Position numbers and translations under genes: made by a program
NCBI RefSeq assembly: GCF_900111305.1
Contig: NZ_FOGS01000002.1
Location: 62,001 to 126,000, forward strand
DNA length: 64,000 nucleotides
Source: Vreelandella subterranea
GTDB lineage: Bacteria > Pseudomonadota > Gammaproteobacteria > Pseudomonadales > Halomonadaceae
Reading direction: 5' to 3'
Part shown: piece by piece, positions 20,761-30,576 of the stretch
How the letters are laid out: each line of letters opens with the position of its first letter
How positions within the stretch are numbered: the stretch's first letter is position 1
Notes under the pieces: model-generated
Database searches by the model: none
Told to the model about the DNA's origin: nothing
What the model saw: the letters and a program-made list of their open reading frames with translations, nothing else

Positions 20761-21375
20761 ATGCCTCATACAACGCCTGCGCTTGTCCTGGCCTCAAGTT
20801 CGCGTTCGCGCCGCACGCTGCTCGACCGCCTGCAGATACCCTATGAATGCTGCTCGCCCGATATCGATGAAACGCCCAGAGAGGCAGAAACACCGCACCA
20901 GCTGGTTCATCGACTGGCGTTAAGCAAAGCCAACGCCGTGGCCGAACGGTTTAACGACCATTTGATTATCGGCTCTGATCAGGTTGCCGTCTTCGAGGGC
21001 GACATCCTGGGCAAGCCCCACACCAGCGAGCGCGCCGAACATAATCTCAACCGCTTTTCCGGCCAACGGGTGACCTTCCTGACAGGTCTGGCACTACTCG
21101 ATACCCGCCATCAGTCGCACCGCGTTCACGTAGAGCCCTTCGAGGTGGTCTTCCGGCAGCTAAGCCGAGAGGAAATAAGCGTTTACGTCGCTAAAGAACA
21201 GCCGCTCGATAGCGCAGGCAGCTTTCGCATGGAGGGCCTGGGCATCGCGCTGTTCGAACGCCTGGAGGGGCACGACCCCAACGCCCTGGTGGGCCTACCC
21301 TTGATCGCCCTTTGCAACATGCTGCGCCAAGCGGGCCTCGACCCGCTTGGCAGCAACCTTCTTCAGGGTGATTGA
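20761..21375 (+). CDS. yceF: Maf-family nucleotide pyrophosphatase (m7GTP type)
   Basis: House-cleaning enzyme that hydrolyses modified nucleotides such as 7-methyl-GTP. It is 204 residues. LVLASSSRSRRTLLDRL is at the N-terminus, DETPREAETP and IIGSDQVAVFEG hold active-site residues, and LFERLEGHDPNALVGLPLIAL is the C-terminal block; all are closer to E. coli YceF than to YhdE (dTTP type). ATG at 20761 with AAGGA 7 nt upstream. Divergent from yceD; its 3' end overlaps the convergent sppA end by 13 bp. Confidence 0.93.
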   Translation: MPHTTPALVLASSSRSRRTLLDRLQIPYECCSPDIDETPREAETPHQLVHRLALSKANAVAERFNDHLIIGSDQVAVFEGDILGKPHTSERAEHNLNRFSGQRVTFLTGLALLDTRHQSHRVHVEPFEVVFRQLSREEISVYVAKEQPLDSAGSFRMEGLGIALFERLEGHDPNALVGLPLIALCNMLRQAGLDPLGSNLLQGD

Positions 21376-22475
21376 AAGCGCAGCGGCGAAGGGGATGTGT
21401 CGACCCCCAGAAGCTGGGCGGCCGTTCGAGTGAAGCGCCGGGTCAGCCGATCGAACGGGTCCAGGCTCGGCGTGTAGTTTTGCCACTCGACCTCATCGCC
21501 GTACTCACGGGCAACATCATCGATACTACCCAACTGGTCGATCAGCCCCAGCGCCTGGGCCTGCTCGCCGCTCCATACCAGGCCGCTGAACAAGGATTCA
21601 TCATCACTCAAACGATCACCGCGCCCCGCTTTTACATCATCGATAAACTGCTGGTGAGTACTGTTCAACACGCTCTGCCAGAATTCTTCGTCTTCGTCGT
21701 CAAACGGCTGAAAGGGATCGAGAAAGGCCTTGTTGTCCCCGGCGGTCAACACGCGCCGCTCGACGCCCACCCGATCGATGGCTTCCTGCAGCCCGAAGCC
21801 GGAATAAATCACCCCGATGGAACCCACCAGACTCACCGGTGAGGCCACGATGTCGTCAGCAGCGGCGGCAATGTAGTAAGCGCCGCTGGCACCGATGTCT
21901 TCAATGACGGCCACGATGGGTTTATCCCCCGATTCGCGCAGCCGCATGATTTCCGCATAAACCCGCTGTGACTGCACAGGGCTGCCGCCCGGGCTGTTGA
22001 TATGAAGCACCACGGCCTTGGCGCTATCGGCCTCCCAGGCGTTGCGCAGCCCTTCAATGATCCGCTCGGCATTGGCTGGTGCGTCCTCGGCGATCACGCC
22101 GTTAACGTCCACTCTGGCGAGGTGTGCAGCAGCGGGCGTCGCTTCCGACGGGGCATAGAACCGGTATATGCCCAGCCCCAGCGCCACCGCGAACAGGCTC
22201 AGCATCAACAGGCGAAAAAACAGCTTCCAACGACGCGAACGCCGCTGCTCTGCCAACACACCGCCAATCCAGTGATCCATCATCTCAATCTGCGCCAACC
22301 GCTGGCGCTCACGTAGCGTATCGGCGTCGTCATCGGGATACCCCGCTTCCTCATGCCGCTTTTTATTAGGCGGCACTTCGGGGCCCTGGGTCCAACGATC
22401 TTCCGTCTTCTGCTGCTCGGCCGATGGCGATGTATCGTTTTCCATGTCGCTGCGCGAATCATCGTCCTTCATCAT
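21363..22475 (-). CDS. sppA: Signal peptide peptidase SppA (36K type, S49 family)
   Basis: Membrane serine peptidase that degrades remnant signal peptides. It is 370 residues: a charged, probably disordered N-terminus of about 80 residues, one membrane segment (WKLFFRLLMLSLFAVALGLG, about 84-103), then one S49 domain. The nucleophile Ser is in IGASGAYYIAAAAD, and the base is probably Lys in TAGDNKAFLDPF. The single domain makes it the short form, not the 67-kDa tandem form of E. coli. The start abuts the HAD gene stop (TAAATG). Confidence 0.92.
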   Translation of the reverse strand: MMKDDDSRSDMENDTSPSAEQQKTEDRWTQGPEVPPNKKRHEEAGYPDDDADTLRERQRLAQIEMMDHWIGGVLAEQRRSRRWKLFFRLLMLSLFAVALGLGIYRFYAPSEATPAAAHLARVDVNGVIAEDAPANAERIIEGLRNAWEADSAKAVVLHINSPGGSPVQSQRVYAEIMRLRESGDKPIVAVIEDIGASGAYYIAAAADDIVASPVSLVGSIGVIYSGFGLQEAIDRVGVERRVLTAGDNKAFLDPFQPFDDEDEEFWQSVLNSTHQQFIDDVKAGRGDRLSDDESLFSGLVWSGEQAQALGLIDQLGSIDDVAREYGDEVEWQNYTPSLDPFDRLTRRFTRTAAQLLGVDTSPSPLRFQSP

Positions 22476-23126
22476 TTATCCCTGTAACCATGTAAAAAGT
22501 TCATCAACACTGTGCACGATCTCGTGCGGCTGGCTGGCCGCCAGGCGCTCAGGGGAATGAACGCCATAACTGACGCCGACACGGGGCATGCCGAGTGAGC
22601 GCGCCATTTCCAGGTCATACTCGGTATCCCCTACCATGACCGCCCGTTCGGCAGGAATCGAGAGTTCGCCGAGCAATTCCTGCAGCATTTGCGGGTGAGG
22701 CTTGGAACGTGTCTCGTCGGCGGTGCGGCTGGCGTGAAACCAGTCAAGGCTCCCTGTCTCCTGGAAAATCCGGTCCAGCCCACGGCGGCTTTTACCCGTC
22801 GCGACCGCCAGTTTCTGCGCCCCATTTAACCGAAGCCGCGCCAGGTGATCTTCCACACCAGCGAAAAATCGCATGGGCGTGGTATCCACATGCACAAATT
22901 GATGCGCGTAGGCTTGGCGAAGGCGCTCGGCCTGCTCTGGCGATATACCCGGGCAAAGCGTTTCAATGGCTTCAGGCAACCCCAGCCCGATGATGTTCTC
23001 GATATCCGCCCTGGGAAGCGTCCCCAAACCCGCTTCGAGCCCCGCCGCCTGCATGCACGACACGATACGCGGCACCGAGTCCATCAGCGTACCGTCCCAA
23101 TCAAAGATAACCAGTTCATAGCGCAT
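22476..23126 (-). CDS. HAD-superfamily phosphatase (Gph-like)
   Basis: It is 216 residues. Motif I VIFDWDGTLMDS has both Asp nucleophiles, motif II is VATGKSRRG, motif III Lys is in RSKPHPQML, and motif IV is MVGDTEYDLEMA. The cap is helical (subfamily IA). It resembles phosphoglycolate phosphatases, but the substrate cannot be told from sequence. It lies 9 nt after rluC and directly before sppA, the Pseudomonas order. Confidence 0.88.
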   Translation of the reverse strand: MRYELVIFDWDGTLMDSVPRIVSCMQAAGLEAGLGTLPRADIENIIGLGLPEAIETLCPGISPEQAERLRQAYAHQFVHVDTTPMRFFAGVEDHLARLRLNGAQKLAVATGKSRRGLDRIFQETGSLDWFHASRTADETRSKPHPQMLQELLGELSIPAERAVMVGDTEYDLEMARSLGMPRVGVSYGVHSPERLAASQPHEIVHSVDELFTWLQG

Positions 23127-23135
23127 GGGAGCTCC

Positions 23136-24077
23136 TTATCGACGCACGCGATCAAGCGCGTTTTCCAGCGCCTCGGGCAGCGGCGCCTTGACCGTGACGG
23201 GGCGTCCATTGGAAGGCTCGGGGAACGTCAGCGAGCGGGCATGCAAGAAAAGCCGGGCAAGCCCGAGCTGCTTGGTAAGCAGGCCGCTCTCTCGATTGGC
23301 ATACTTGTCATCCCCGAGCAGCGCATGACCGGCATGCGCGGCATGCACACGGATCTGATGCGTCCGCCCGGTCACCGGCTCGGCTTCGATAAGGGTGGCT
23401 TTTGCAAACGTCTCGACAACCGCAAAATGGGTGCGTGACACCTTACCATTGGGGTCCACCCTGACACGCCGCTCGCCGTTGCCCGCATCATAGCGATCCA
23501 GACGGGCGCTTTCGTAGGTCTTGCGTGCTGGCCAGCGGCCTGCCACCAGTGCCAGATAGCGCTTGTCCATGCCGTGCTTTTTCAGCGACTCGTTCAGGGT
23601 GACAAGGGCATCCCGGGATTTGGCCAGCAGCAGGCAGCCCGAGGTATCGCGGTCCAGACGGTGAACCAGTTCCAAGAACGTCAGGTCGTCGCGCACCTGA
23701 CGAAGCGCTTCGATCAGGCCGATTTTAACCCCGCTACCGCCATGAACCGCGAGCCCTGACGGTTTATTGAGCACCATCCAGTCCGGCCCCTCCATGATAA
23801 CGCTGCCGACCAGCAGATCACGCAGATTGTCGCTGACTTCCTTGACTGCCTCACGGGGTGCCAAACGTAGCGGTGGAATGCGCACCAGATCGCCGGACTG
23901 GAGCCGGTAATCGACCTTGATGCGCTTTTTATTCACGCGCACCTCGCCCTTGCGCACGATCCGGTAAATCAACGCACGCGGCGCGCCTTTAAGGCGGGTC
24001 ATCAAAAAATTATCAATTCGCTGGCCAGATTGTTCCTGGGCAATTTCCACCCACTGTACTTCACGCCCTTCGGCCAT
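23136..24077 (-). CDS. rluC: 23S rRNA pseudouridine synthase (955/2504/2580)
   Basis: It is 313 residues: an S4 RNA-binding domain at about 18-75 (QRIDNFLMTRLKG, GEVRVNKKRIKVDYRLQ), then the catalytic RluA-type domain with HRLDRDTSGCLLLAK holding the catalytic Asp. PVTGRTHQIRVHAAHAGHA is also typical. ATG at 24077 with GGAG upstream. Divergent from rne, as in E. coli, which supports rluC over rluA or rluD. Confidence 0.95.
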   Translation of the reverse strand: MAEGREVQWVEIAQEQSGQRIDNFLMTRLKGAPRALIYRIVRKGEVRVNKKRIKVDYRLQSGDLVRIPPLRLAPREAVKEVSDNLRDLLVGSVIMEGPDWMVLNKPSGLAVHGGSGVKIGLIEALRQVRDDLTFLELVHRLDRDTSGCLLLAKSRDALVTLNESLKKHGMDKRYLALVAGRWPARKTYESARLDRYDAGNGERRVRVDPNGKVSRTHFAVVETFAKATLIEAEPVTGRTHQIRVHAAHAGHALLGDDKYANRESGLLTKQLGLARLFLHARSLTFPEPSNGRPVTVKAPLPEALENALDRVRR

Positions 24078-24740
24078 TGCCGCGCACTCCTGCTGATAGG
24101 CTAAAACGGCATTCTACCGTAGACCAAACACCAATGCGTCAATTGCTGGTCGTTTGCTTTACTGTTATATTCCAAAGCGCTTACCGGCCGATAGAGATCA
24201 TTGATAGCATCGCGTTGTCATTAGCTAATTGATGGTATCCACATGATAATCGGCCAGCGCCTGCCCGACTAACACGCAGGCCGAAGCAAGAGGCGTGGCT
24301 CAGTGTACGCATTACCCACCCCTCGCCGTAAAAAAATGCAGTAACTCTGCCGCCCGTTTTCAATACGGCAGAGAAGATTGTGCCCAACCCTGAACGGTGG
24401 GCAATCGCTTAAAACGCCACGTCCTAAGTAGCCAGGCTGAAACGTCACAACGCGCTGCCTGCTTAAGACGACAAAGTTCAACACCGTGCCGATGACGGTG
24501 TTGGTGAATCGATGAATGCCAGGTGTTGGCGGTGTCAGCAGGGCCGGATGGACGTGACAGCCACCGAAACATGTCTTGCCTCCGCCACGTACTCAACGCC
24601 TAATTAGCCAGGTCGGCGGTCATGCCTTCCTGGTAAAATGCGTCAGCATCGCTATGCGCCGAGCACAAGCACGCAGCACCCAGCGGTTCGCCACATCACC
24701 CCAAGGTGGTTCGTCGGCACGCTACGCTATGCGAGACATT
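24078..24740 (+). promoter_or_regulatory. rne promoter and long structured 5' leader
   Basis: No gene is seen in these 663 bases. A good sigma-70 promoter, TTGCTG (24143-24148) with 17 bp to TATATT (24166-24171), faces rne and predicts a leader of roughly 560 nt. Three hairpins follow: CTCTGCCG/CGGCAGAG (24345-24373); GATTG..CCCA/TGGGCAATC with a 2-nt bulge (24376-24406); and CAACACCG/CGGTGTTG (24479-24503). The rne leader of E. coli is also long and carries hairpins through which RNase E controls its own mRNA. This could be the same kind of element (Rfam rne5); sequence similarity is untested. Confidence 0.6.
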
Positions 24741-27700
24741 ATGAAAAGAATGCTGATCAATGCGACCCAGCCTGAAGAGCTGCGCGTCGCTCTGGTTGAT
24801 GGACAACGGTTGTATGACCTTGATATCGAGTCCGGCGCACGAGAACAGAAAAAAGCCAATATTTATCGCGGCAAGATCACCCGCGTTGAACCTTCACTGG
24901 AAGCAGCCTTCGTTGACTTCGGTGCCGAACGTCATGGGTTTCTGCCGCTAAAGGAAATCTCGCGGGAATATTTCGTCAAGGATGTTTCCGGCCGCCCGAG
25001 TATTAAAGAGGTGCTCAAAGAAGGCCAGGAAGTCATTGTCCAGGTCGACAAGGAGGAACGTGGCAACAAAGGCGCGGCGTTAACCACCTTTATAAGCCTG
25101 GCCGGACGCTTTCTGGTGCTGATGCCCAACAATCCCCGCGCCGGCGGTATCTCACGCCGCATTGAGGGCGATGAACGCAGCGACTTGAAAGAGGCCATGA
25201 GCCATCTTACCGTGCCCGACAAGATGGGCCTGATCGTGCGCACCGCCGGCATCGGCCGAAGCCCTGAAGAACTGCAGTGGGACCTGGACTACCTTGTTCA
25301 GGTATGGGAGTCGATCACGACCGAAGCGGGCAAACGCGCCGCGCCCTTCCTCATCTATCGCGAATCCAACGTGATCATCCGCGCGATGCGGGATTACCTG
25401 CGCCAGGATATTGGCGAAGTCTTGATCGACAGCCCCGAGATACACGCGGAAGCGCTCGCCTTCATTCGTCAGGTGATGCCGTCTTACCAGCAGAAGATCA
25501 AGCTGTACGCCGATGAAGTACCGCTGTTCTCGCGCTTTCAGATCGAATCGCAAATCGAAACGGCCTACCAGCGCGAAGTCAAGCTGCCTTCGGGCGGCTC
25601 GATCGTTATCGACCATACCGAAGCCCTGGTCTCCATCGATATCAACTCGGCTCGCGCCACCCGCGGCAGCGATATCGAAGAAACCGCGCTGCAGACCAAC
25701 TCGGAAGCCGCCGATGAAATCGCCCGTCAGCTGCGTCTGCGCGACATTGGCGGCCTGGTGGTCATCGACTTTATCGACATGGGCCCCGCCCGCAACCAGC
25801 GTGAAGTCGAAAATCGCATGCGCGATGCCCTCAAGCTGGATCGGGCCCGGGTGCAAATCGGCCGCATCTCGCGCTTTGGCCTCATGGAAATGTCACGCCA
25901 GCGCCTGCGCCCTTCGCTGGGTGAAACCAGCGGCGTGGTCTGCCCGCGCTGCAACGGCCAGGGCACCATTCGCGATGTCCGCTCGCTCTCGCTATCCATC
26001 ATGCGCCTGATCGAAGAAGAGGCCATGAAAGAGCGCAGCGCGCAGATCCGGGCCATCTTGCCTGTCCCTGTGGCGACGTACCTGCTCAACGAAAAACGTA
26101 GCGTGCTGGCCGATATCGAATCCCGCCAGGGCGTTCGCGTCGTTCTGCTGCCCAACCCGGACATGGATACCCCCCATTACGATGTGCAGCGTCTGCGCGA
26201 TGATCACCTTGACGAAGACGACAGCCAGACGCTCTCAAGCTTTGAGCTATCCACGGATAGCGACATCGGCAAAGAACCGGCGCCAAGCTTTGTGCCTCCT
26301 GCCCAGCGCGCTGAAGCGGCGGTTAAAAGCGTTGCCCACAACGCGCCCGCGCCTGCCTCGTTGCAGCATGAGCCAAGCCCGGAAAGCCCGGCCCCCGCAA
26401 GCAACACCGACGGTGCCAGCATGCTGGGTCGCTTCATGCGCGGATTTGCCAAACTGCTCGGCAACGATGAGCAGCGCCCCGCGTCCACCGAGCAGACCAA
26501 GACCCCGTCAGAACCGGCTGCGCCGCGCAAAACCGAGCGTGGCTCTTCCTCTCGTCGTGAAGAGTCGCAATCCAACCGGCAGCGCAGCGATAGTGCAGCC
26601 AAGAGCAATACGGGCAATGCCCAGCGCAGCAGCAACGCCAGCAACGAAACCGACGAAAAGCGTAACGGCCCCAGCCGGACCCGCAACCGTCGCCGCCATC
26701 CCCAGCAGGATGAGGGCAACGTCACCCAGGGCAATGACAAAAAGCCAAACCGTCAGAAAGACACGGCACAGGCAAGTTCTGCCAAGGGCAGCGACAGCGA
26801 GACGGCAGGCAAAAGCGCCCCCCCCAAAGCCCGTCGCGAGCCGAACCGTGACACCTCGCGCAATGCCGGTGAGGCGAATGCCAGTGACGCTAAAAACGCT
26901 GCCAAGGCCAACACCGATACGCCGGCGGCCAAGCAGGATGACGGCAAGCCCAAGCGCACGCGCAATAACCCACGTCAGCGCACGCGTCAGCAGGCCATCA
27001 ACCCGAAGGCCGAAGCCGAGCAGCTAAAGCTTCAGGAAGAAGCCGCCAAGGCGCCCAGCGAGTCGGATAATGCGTCAAACGACGCGGTGACAGGCAACGG
27101 CAACGAGCGCCAAGCAGATAACCACTCGACCGCCGAGACTGCATCCCAGGCAACTCAGCCAACGGACGCCGCGCCAGCGGAAACGGCCAAGCAATCGCCC
27201 GCTGAACAGGAAGCAACCTCTTCTTCAGCAGATAGCACCGCTGATTCCGTCGACGAGACGTCGACCACAACGGCTGAAAGCCCTGCCGATAATGCGGCCA
27301 AACCCCGCAAGTCGACGCAGCAACGGCGTCAGCCGAAGCGCGATTCGCGCTCGAAAGGCGGCGATACGGCATCGAATGAAGACACCGACGTGGTGCAGTC
27401 GCAGGACCAAGCGACTGTATCAGAGGAGGCTTCTACACATGCCGAGGCCGTTGAAGCGCCAACCACCCAGGCGCCAACAACGGAAGACTCGCCCAAGGCT
27501 GAACCCACTGCTGGTCAAGCGGACGCTAACACGTCCTCGACGACAGCAACGGAGCAGGCTGCCGCACCAGCGGCCGATGCAGACGCGCCTGAAGAGAACA
27601 CCTCAGAAGCCGTCTCCAAGCCAGCCGCCAGCGATGAAACGGCTGACGTAAGCAAGCAGCAGGCAGCGCAGACGCCGCAGGATAGCGATGGCGAGCAAGC

Positions 27701-28007
27701 CGCGTCAGCGCCTGAGGCATCGGAGAAGGCACCTGAAGTAAGTGCTGAAGCCCCTGCTGAAGCGCAAGCCAAAGATGACACTGCTGAATCAGGCACTTCA
27801 GAGAAGGCCTCGCCTGAGCAGGCACCAGCCACTGAACCAGCGGCCGAAACGTCATCGCAGCCGGAGGCAACACCTGCCCAGCAGGCGGCGCCCAATAGCG
27901 AAGCAGGCGCTGAAGAAACCGCAAAACCGCGTCGTCGTCGCAGCCGGGCACATAACGACCCGCGCGAGAAACGCAAGCAGCGGGCAAACGACACGAACGC
28001 TGACTAA
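24741..28007 (+). CDS. rne: Ribonuclease E
   Basis: Main endonuclease of mRNA decay and rRNA/tRNA processing, scaffold of the degradosome at the inner membrane. It is 1088 residues. The catalytic half (1-~520) is very like E. coli: S1 domain after [18 protein letters not shown], Mg ligands in [11 protein letters not shown] and VIDFIDM, and the zinc link CPRCNGQG. A probable membrane-targeting helix [14 protein letters not shown] is at about 561-574. The rest is a low-complexity Ala/Thr/Glu/Ser tail with basic patches ([35 protein letters not shown]) that probably bind RNA. ATG at 24741, as in E. coli; the open frame upstream lies in the leader. Confidence 0.97.
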   Translation: MKRMLINATQPEELRVALVDGQRLYDLDIESGAREQKKANIYRGKITRVEPSLEAAFVDFGAERHGFLPLKEISREYFVKDVSGRPSIKEVLKEGQEVIVQVDKEERGNKGAALTTFISLAGRFLVLMPNNPRAGGISRRIEGDERSDLKEAMSHLTVPDKMGLIVRTAGIGRSPEELQWDLDYLVQVWESITTEAGKRAAPFLIYRESNVIIRAMRDYLRQDIGEVLIDSPEIHAEALAFIRQVMPSYQQKIKLYADEVPLFSRFQIESQIETAYQREVKLPSGGSIVIDHTEALVSIDINSARATRGSDIEETALQTNSEAADEIARQLRLRDIGGLVVIDFIDMGPARNQREVENRMRDALKLDRARVQIGRISRFGLMEMSRQRLRPSLGETSGVVCPRCNGQGTIRDVRSLSLSIMRLIEEEAMKERSAQIRAILPVPVATYLLNEKRSVLADIESRQGVRVVLLPNPDMDTPHYDVQRLRDDHLDEDDSQTLSSFELSTDSDIGKEPAPSFVPPAQRAEAAVKSVAHNAPAPASLQHEPSPESPAPASNTDGASMLGRFMRGFAKLLGNDEQRPASTEQTKTPSEPAAPRKTERGSSSRREESQSNRQRSDSAAKSNTGNAQRSSNASNETDEKRNGPSRTRNRRRHPQQDEGNVTQGNDKKPNRQKDTAQASSAKGSDSETAGKSAPPKARREPNRDTSRNAGEANASDAKNAAKANTDTPAAKQDDGKPKRTRNNPRQRTRQQAINPKAEAEQLKLQEEAAKAPSESDNASNDAVTGNGNERQADNHSTAETASQATQPTDAAPAETAKQSPAEQEATSSSADSTADSVDETSTTTAESPADNAAKPRKSTQQRRQPKRDSRSKGGDTASNEDTDVVQSQDQATVSEEASTHAEAVEAPTTQAPTTEDSPKAEPTAGQADANTSSTTATEQAAAPAADADAPEENTSEAVSKPAASDETADVSKQQAAQTPQDSDGEQAASAPEASEKAPEVSAEAPAEAQAKDDTAESGTSEKASPEQAPATEPAAETSSQPEATPAQQAAPNSEAGAEETAKPRRRRSRAHNDPREKRKQRANDTNAD

Positions 28008-28036
28008 CGACTGAGTCAGCCAAGTGGCATAAAACG

Positions 28037-28071
28037 AACGCCCCGCCGTTGTTAACGGCGGGGCGTTTTTT
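28037..28071 (+). terminator. Strong terminator after rne
   Basis: AACGCCCCGCCGTT (28037-28050) and AACGGCGGGGCGTT (28054-28067) form a perfect 14-bp stem with loop GTT, followed by a T-run. It ends rne and, in reverse, may also serve the convergent murB transcript. Confidence 0.92.
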
Positions 28072-28089
28072 GTGTGCAACGGAAACGGA

Positions 28090-29106
28090 TCAAGCGCTGA
28101 TCAGGCGCGGCTCGGGCGTTAGCCTGACGGCAAAGCGTTCAGCGACTCGCTCAGCGACCGTATTGGCCAACGCCAGCAGGCCTTTGCGATTACCGCCGCC
28201 GAAATGAACCAGTACCAGCGCCTGGCGTTCATGGACCGCAAACGCCCCCTGACGAAATCCCTTTAAGCCACACTGGTCGATTAACCAGCCTGCTGCCAAC
28301 TTCGTCTGCCCGTTACCCTGAGGAAAACACGGCATGTCAGGATAGCGCTGGCGTAGCGCCGCGGCCCGCTGATCGGTCACGAACGGATTTTTGAAAAAGC
28401 TGCCCGCATTGGCCAATTCTTCGGGGTCCGGTAGCTTTTCACGGCGGATAGCGCATACCGCCTTGGCCACTTCCAGGGGCGAAGGCGATTCAGGCACCCG
28501 GGTTGCCAGGTCCCCATAGCCAAGCGTCACCAAGGGCTCACGGGACAGTCGCAGCACCAGCCGGGTAATAATGACCGTTTCCGCCAGAGCGCCTTTGAAG
28601 ATGCTATCGCGATAGCCAAACTGGCAGGCATCGCGGCTCAACCAGCGCACTTCGCCGGTCGCCCGGTCAAGCACCTGTACCGCGTGCAGCCTATCCGCCA
28701 GCTCAACGCCGTAGGCACCGATATTCTGCACCGGGGCTGCACCGCAATCGCCAGGGATCAGGGCGAGGTTTTCGGTACCCCATAACCCGGACGCTGCCAG
28801 CGACATGACCAGCCGGTGCCAGTTCACGCCCGCCCCCACATGCGCAAGCAGTTGATCGCCCTGCGTCTGTAGCCACCACTGATCAAGCAATGGTCGAATG
28901 ACGATACCGCTGAGCCGTGCGGGCAAAAGCACATTACTGCCGCCGCCCAGCACGGTTGCCGACCACCCTTCTCGCCTGGATTGGTCAAGCACCTGCTGCA
29001 ATTGAACCAGCGTTCGGGGCGCCGCGTACCGTTCGGCCACACACGGCAGACGCAGCGTGTTGGCACCTCTCAGATCGACTTCGCGCTGGACTGCCAGTGC
29101 GCTCAT
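28090..29106 (-). CDS. murB: UDP-N-acetylenolpyruvoylglucosamine reductase
   Basis: FAD/NADPH enzyme making UDP-MurNAc. It is 338 residues, type I (E. coli-like): LGGGSNVLLP FAD loop, IPGDCGAAPVQNIGAYGVE, CQFGYRDSIFK with the conserved Tyr, and catalytic Ser in NAGSFFKNP. Its start overlaps the phosphatase stop by 4 nt. Located next to rne in convergent orientation as in Pseudomonas. Confidence 0.95.
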   Translation of the reverse strand: MSALAVQREVDLRGANTLRLPCVAERYAAPRTLVQLQQVLDQSRREGWSATVLGGGSNVLLPARLSGIVIRPLLDQWWLQTQGDQLLAHVGAGVNWHRLVMSLAASGLWGTENLALIPGDCGAAPVQNIGAYGVELADRLHAVQVLDRATGEVRWLSRDACQFGYRDSIFKGALAETVIITRLVLRLSREPLVTLGYGDLATRVPESPSPLEVAKAVCAIRREKLPDPEELANAGSFFKNPFVTDQRAAALRQRYPDMPCFPQGNGQTKLAAGWLIDQCGLKGFRQGAFAVHERQALVLVHFGGGNRKGLLALANTVAERVAERFAVRLTPEPRLISA

Positions 29107-29570
29107 TGCTTGCCACGCTGGATATGAGCAACCAGACCTTCGGCAGCGGCCTCCAGGAGATTGAATACCCGCTCGAAGCCTTCATCACCCCCGTAATAAG
29201 GGTCCGGCACCTCGCTTTCCGCCAGGTCGGCAAAGTCCAGAAACAGCCCCACATGGGCATTGGCGTGAGCAGGCTTCATGGCCAACATGGCGCTAAGATT
29301 GTCGCGATCCATCCCCAGTACATAGTCGAATTCAGTGAAATCCTGCGCTTGCAATTGGCGAGCCCTTAAACCACTGATGTCGATACCTCGCTGTTCGGCC
29401 GCTGCCTGGGCGCGCGGGTCAGGTGCATTACCCAGGTGCCAACGCCCCACGCCACAGGAGTCGACGACCACGCGATCCTGCCACCCGGCGCGTTCCAGCG
29501 CGCGGCGAAATACCCCTTCTGCAGTGGGCGACCGACAGATATTACCTAAGCAGACAAGCAGCACTTTCAC
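29103..29570 (-). CDS. Low-molecular-weight protein tyrosine phosphatase
   Basis: It is 155 residues. The phosphate loop CLGNICRS (Cx5R) is at about residues 7-14 and the general-acid Asp is in VPDPYYGGDEGFERVF. Members dephosphorylate tyrosine kinases in polysaccharide export or act more widely. There is no kinase or capsule gene here, so this is the housekeeping copy found between kdsB and murB in Pseudomonas. It is 3 nt after kdsB and overlaps murB. Confidence 0.93.
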   Translation of the reverse strand: MKVLLVCLGNICRSPTAEGVFRRALERAGWQDRVVVDSCGVGRWHLGNAPDPRAQAAAEQRGIDISGLRARQLQAQDFTEFDYVLGMDRDNLSAMLAMKPAHANAHVGLFLDFADLAESEVPDPYYGGDEGFERVFNLLEAAAEGLVAHIQRGKQ

Positions 29571-29573
29571 GGT

Positions 29574-30350
29574 TCACTCCTTCTGCTGTGTTGGCGCCAA
29601 AAGCGCGCGTACACGGGCTAAATCCTCAGCGGTATCGACCCCGGCCGGGTTCACGTCACAGGCCAGCGCGACCTGGATCGTATTGCCATACTGCAGTGCG
29701 CGCAGCTGTTCGAGCTGTTCGAGCTGCTCGAGGCTCGACGCGGGCCAGTCGCAGTAGGCATGCAGAAAGCTGACCCGATAGGCATAAAGGCCAATATGGC
29801 GTAGCCACGCATCCGTGCCGAGTACCGCGGGGGGCTGCGAAAATTGTTCACGGTCCCAGGGAATCGGTGCCCGGGAAAAGTACAGCGCCCGCCCCTGAAA
29901 CGAACGCACCACCTTGACGACATTGGGGTTGAACAACGAATCGATATCCGTAATCGGTTCCGCCAGCGTCGCAATGGAAGCCTGATCGTCGTCCGCCAGG
30001 CGTTCGGCCACCTGGTTGATCAGCGCCGGGGGAATCAAGGGTTCGTCGCCCTGGACATTGACCACCAGCGCCGACTCGTCCAACGCCAACTGATCGGCCA
30101 CCTCGGCCAGCCGGTCGGTCCCGGAAGCATGGTCCTCGCGCGTCATGACGACCTCGGCACCGTAAGGCGCCATGGCCGCCTTGATACGCGCATCGTCGGT
30201 GGCCACCACGACACGGCTGGCGCGACTCTGGCAGGCGCGTCGCCAGACATGGGCGATCATCGGCTCTCCCGCAATATCTAGCAGTGGCTTGCCCGGCAAC
30301 CGGCTTGAGCCATAGCGGGCGGGAATCACCACGGTAAACGACAACGCCAT
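29574..30350 (-). CDS. kdsB: CMP-Kdo synthetase
   Basis: Activates Kdo with CTP for lipid A core synthesis. It is 258 residues. [17 protein letters not shown] is the nucleotide-binding N-terminus, [19 protein letters not shown] and [12 protein letters not shown] follow, and [12 protein letters not shown] lies later. A threefold 9-nt repeat (29706-29732) encodes [11 protein letters not shown]. coli has the same length there, so it is not an insertion. It abuts ycaR. Confidence 0.96.
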   Translation of the reverse strand: MALSFTVVIPARYGSSRLPGKPLLDIAGEPMIAHVWRRACQSRASRVVVATDDARIKAAMAPYGAEVVMTREDHASGTDRLAEVADQLALDESALVVNVQGDEPLIPPALINQVAERLADDDQASIATLAEPITDIDSLFNPNVVKVVRSFQGRALYFSRAPIPWDREQFSQPPAVLGTDAWLRHIGLYAYRVSFLHAYCDWPASSLEQLEQLEQLRALQYGNTIQVALACDVNPAGVDTAEDLARVRALLAPTQQKE

Positions 30351-30560
30351 TCACCCCTCTCCTGTGCGGCCTGGTGACGGCGTCAGTTTTTCATCGACAT
30401 CCAGCGCACGGGCCGTCTCTGGCAACATCACCGGAATGCCGTCTTCGATCGGATAGGCGAGGCCATCGTAAACACAGTGTAGCTCCAGGGCCTCGCGGTC
30501 GAACTTCAACTTGCCTTGACACAGCGGGCAGACCAGCATGGCCAGCAGTTCCTTATCCAT
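30351..30560 (-). CDS. ycaR: Trm112/UPF0434 family protein YcaR
   Basis: It is 69 residues. MDKELLAMLVCPLCQGKLKF, then HCVYDGLAYPIEDGIPVMLPE, are the family's small zinc-ribbon-like features; the two cysteines of CPLC are kept. It sits between lpxK and kdsB as in E. coli and Pseudomonas. The exact bacterial function is unknown; eukaryotic and archaeal Trm112 proteins activate methyltransferases. Confidence 0.9.
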   Translation of the reverse strand: MDKELLAMLVCPLCQGKLKFDREALELHCVYDGLAYPIEDGIPVMLPETARALDVDEKLTPSPGRTGEG

Positions 30561-30576
30561 GAGCGTTTCTCCTGTC

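Noticed and set aside
24181-24596. Small minus-strand frames in the rne leader
   Set aside because: They overlap the hairpins of the leader, lack ribosome sites and resemble nothing; the stretch is better read as untranslated RNA.
29706-29732. Threefold 9-bp tandem repeat in kdsB as a possible expansion
   Set aside because: E. coli KdsB has LEHIEMLEQL at the same place and of the same length, so [10 protein letters not shown] is ordinary coding sequence, not an inserted repeat.
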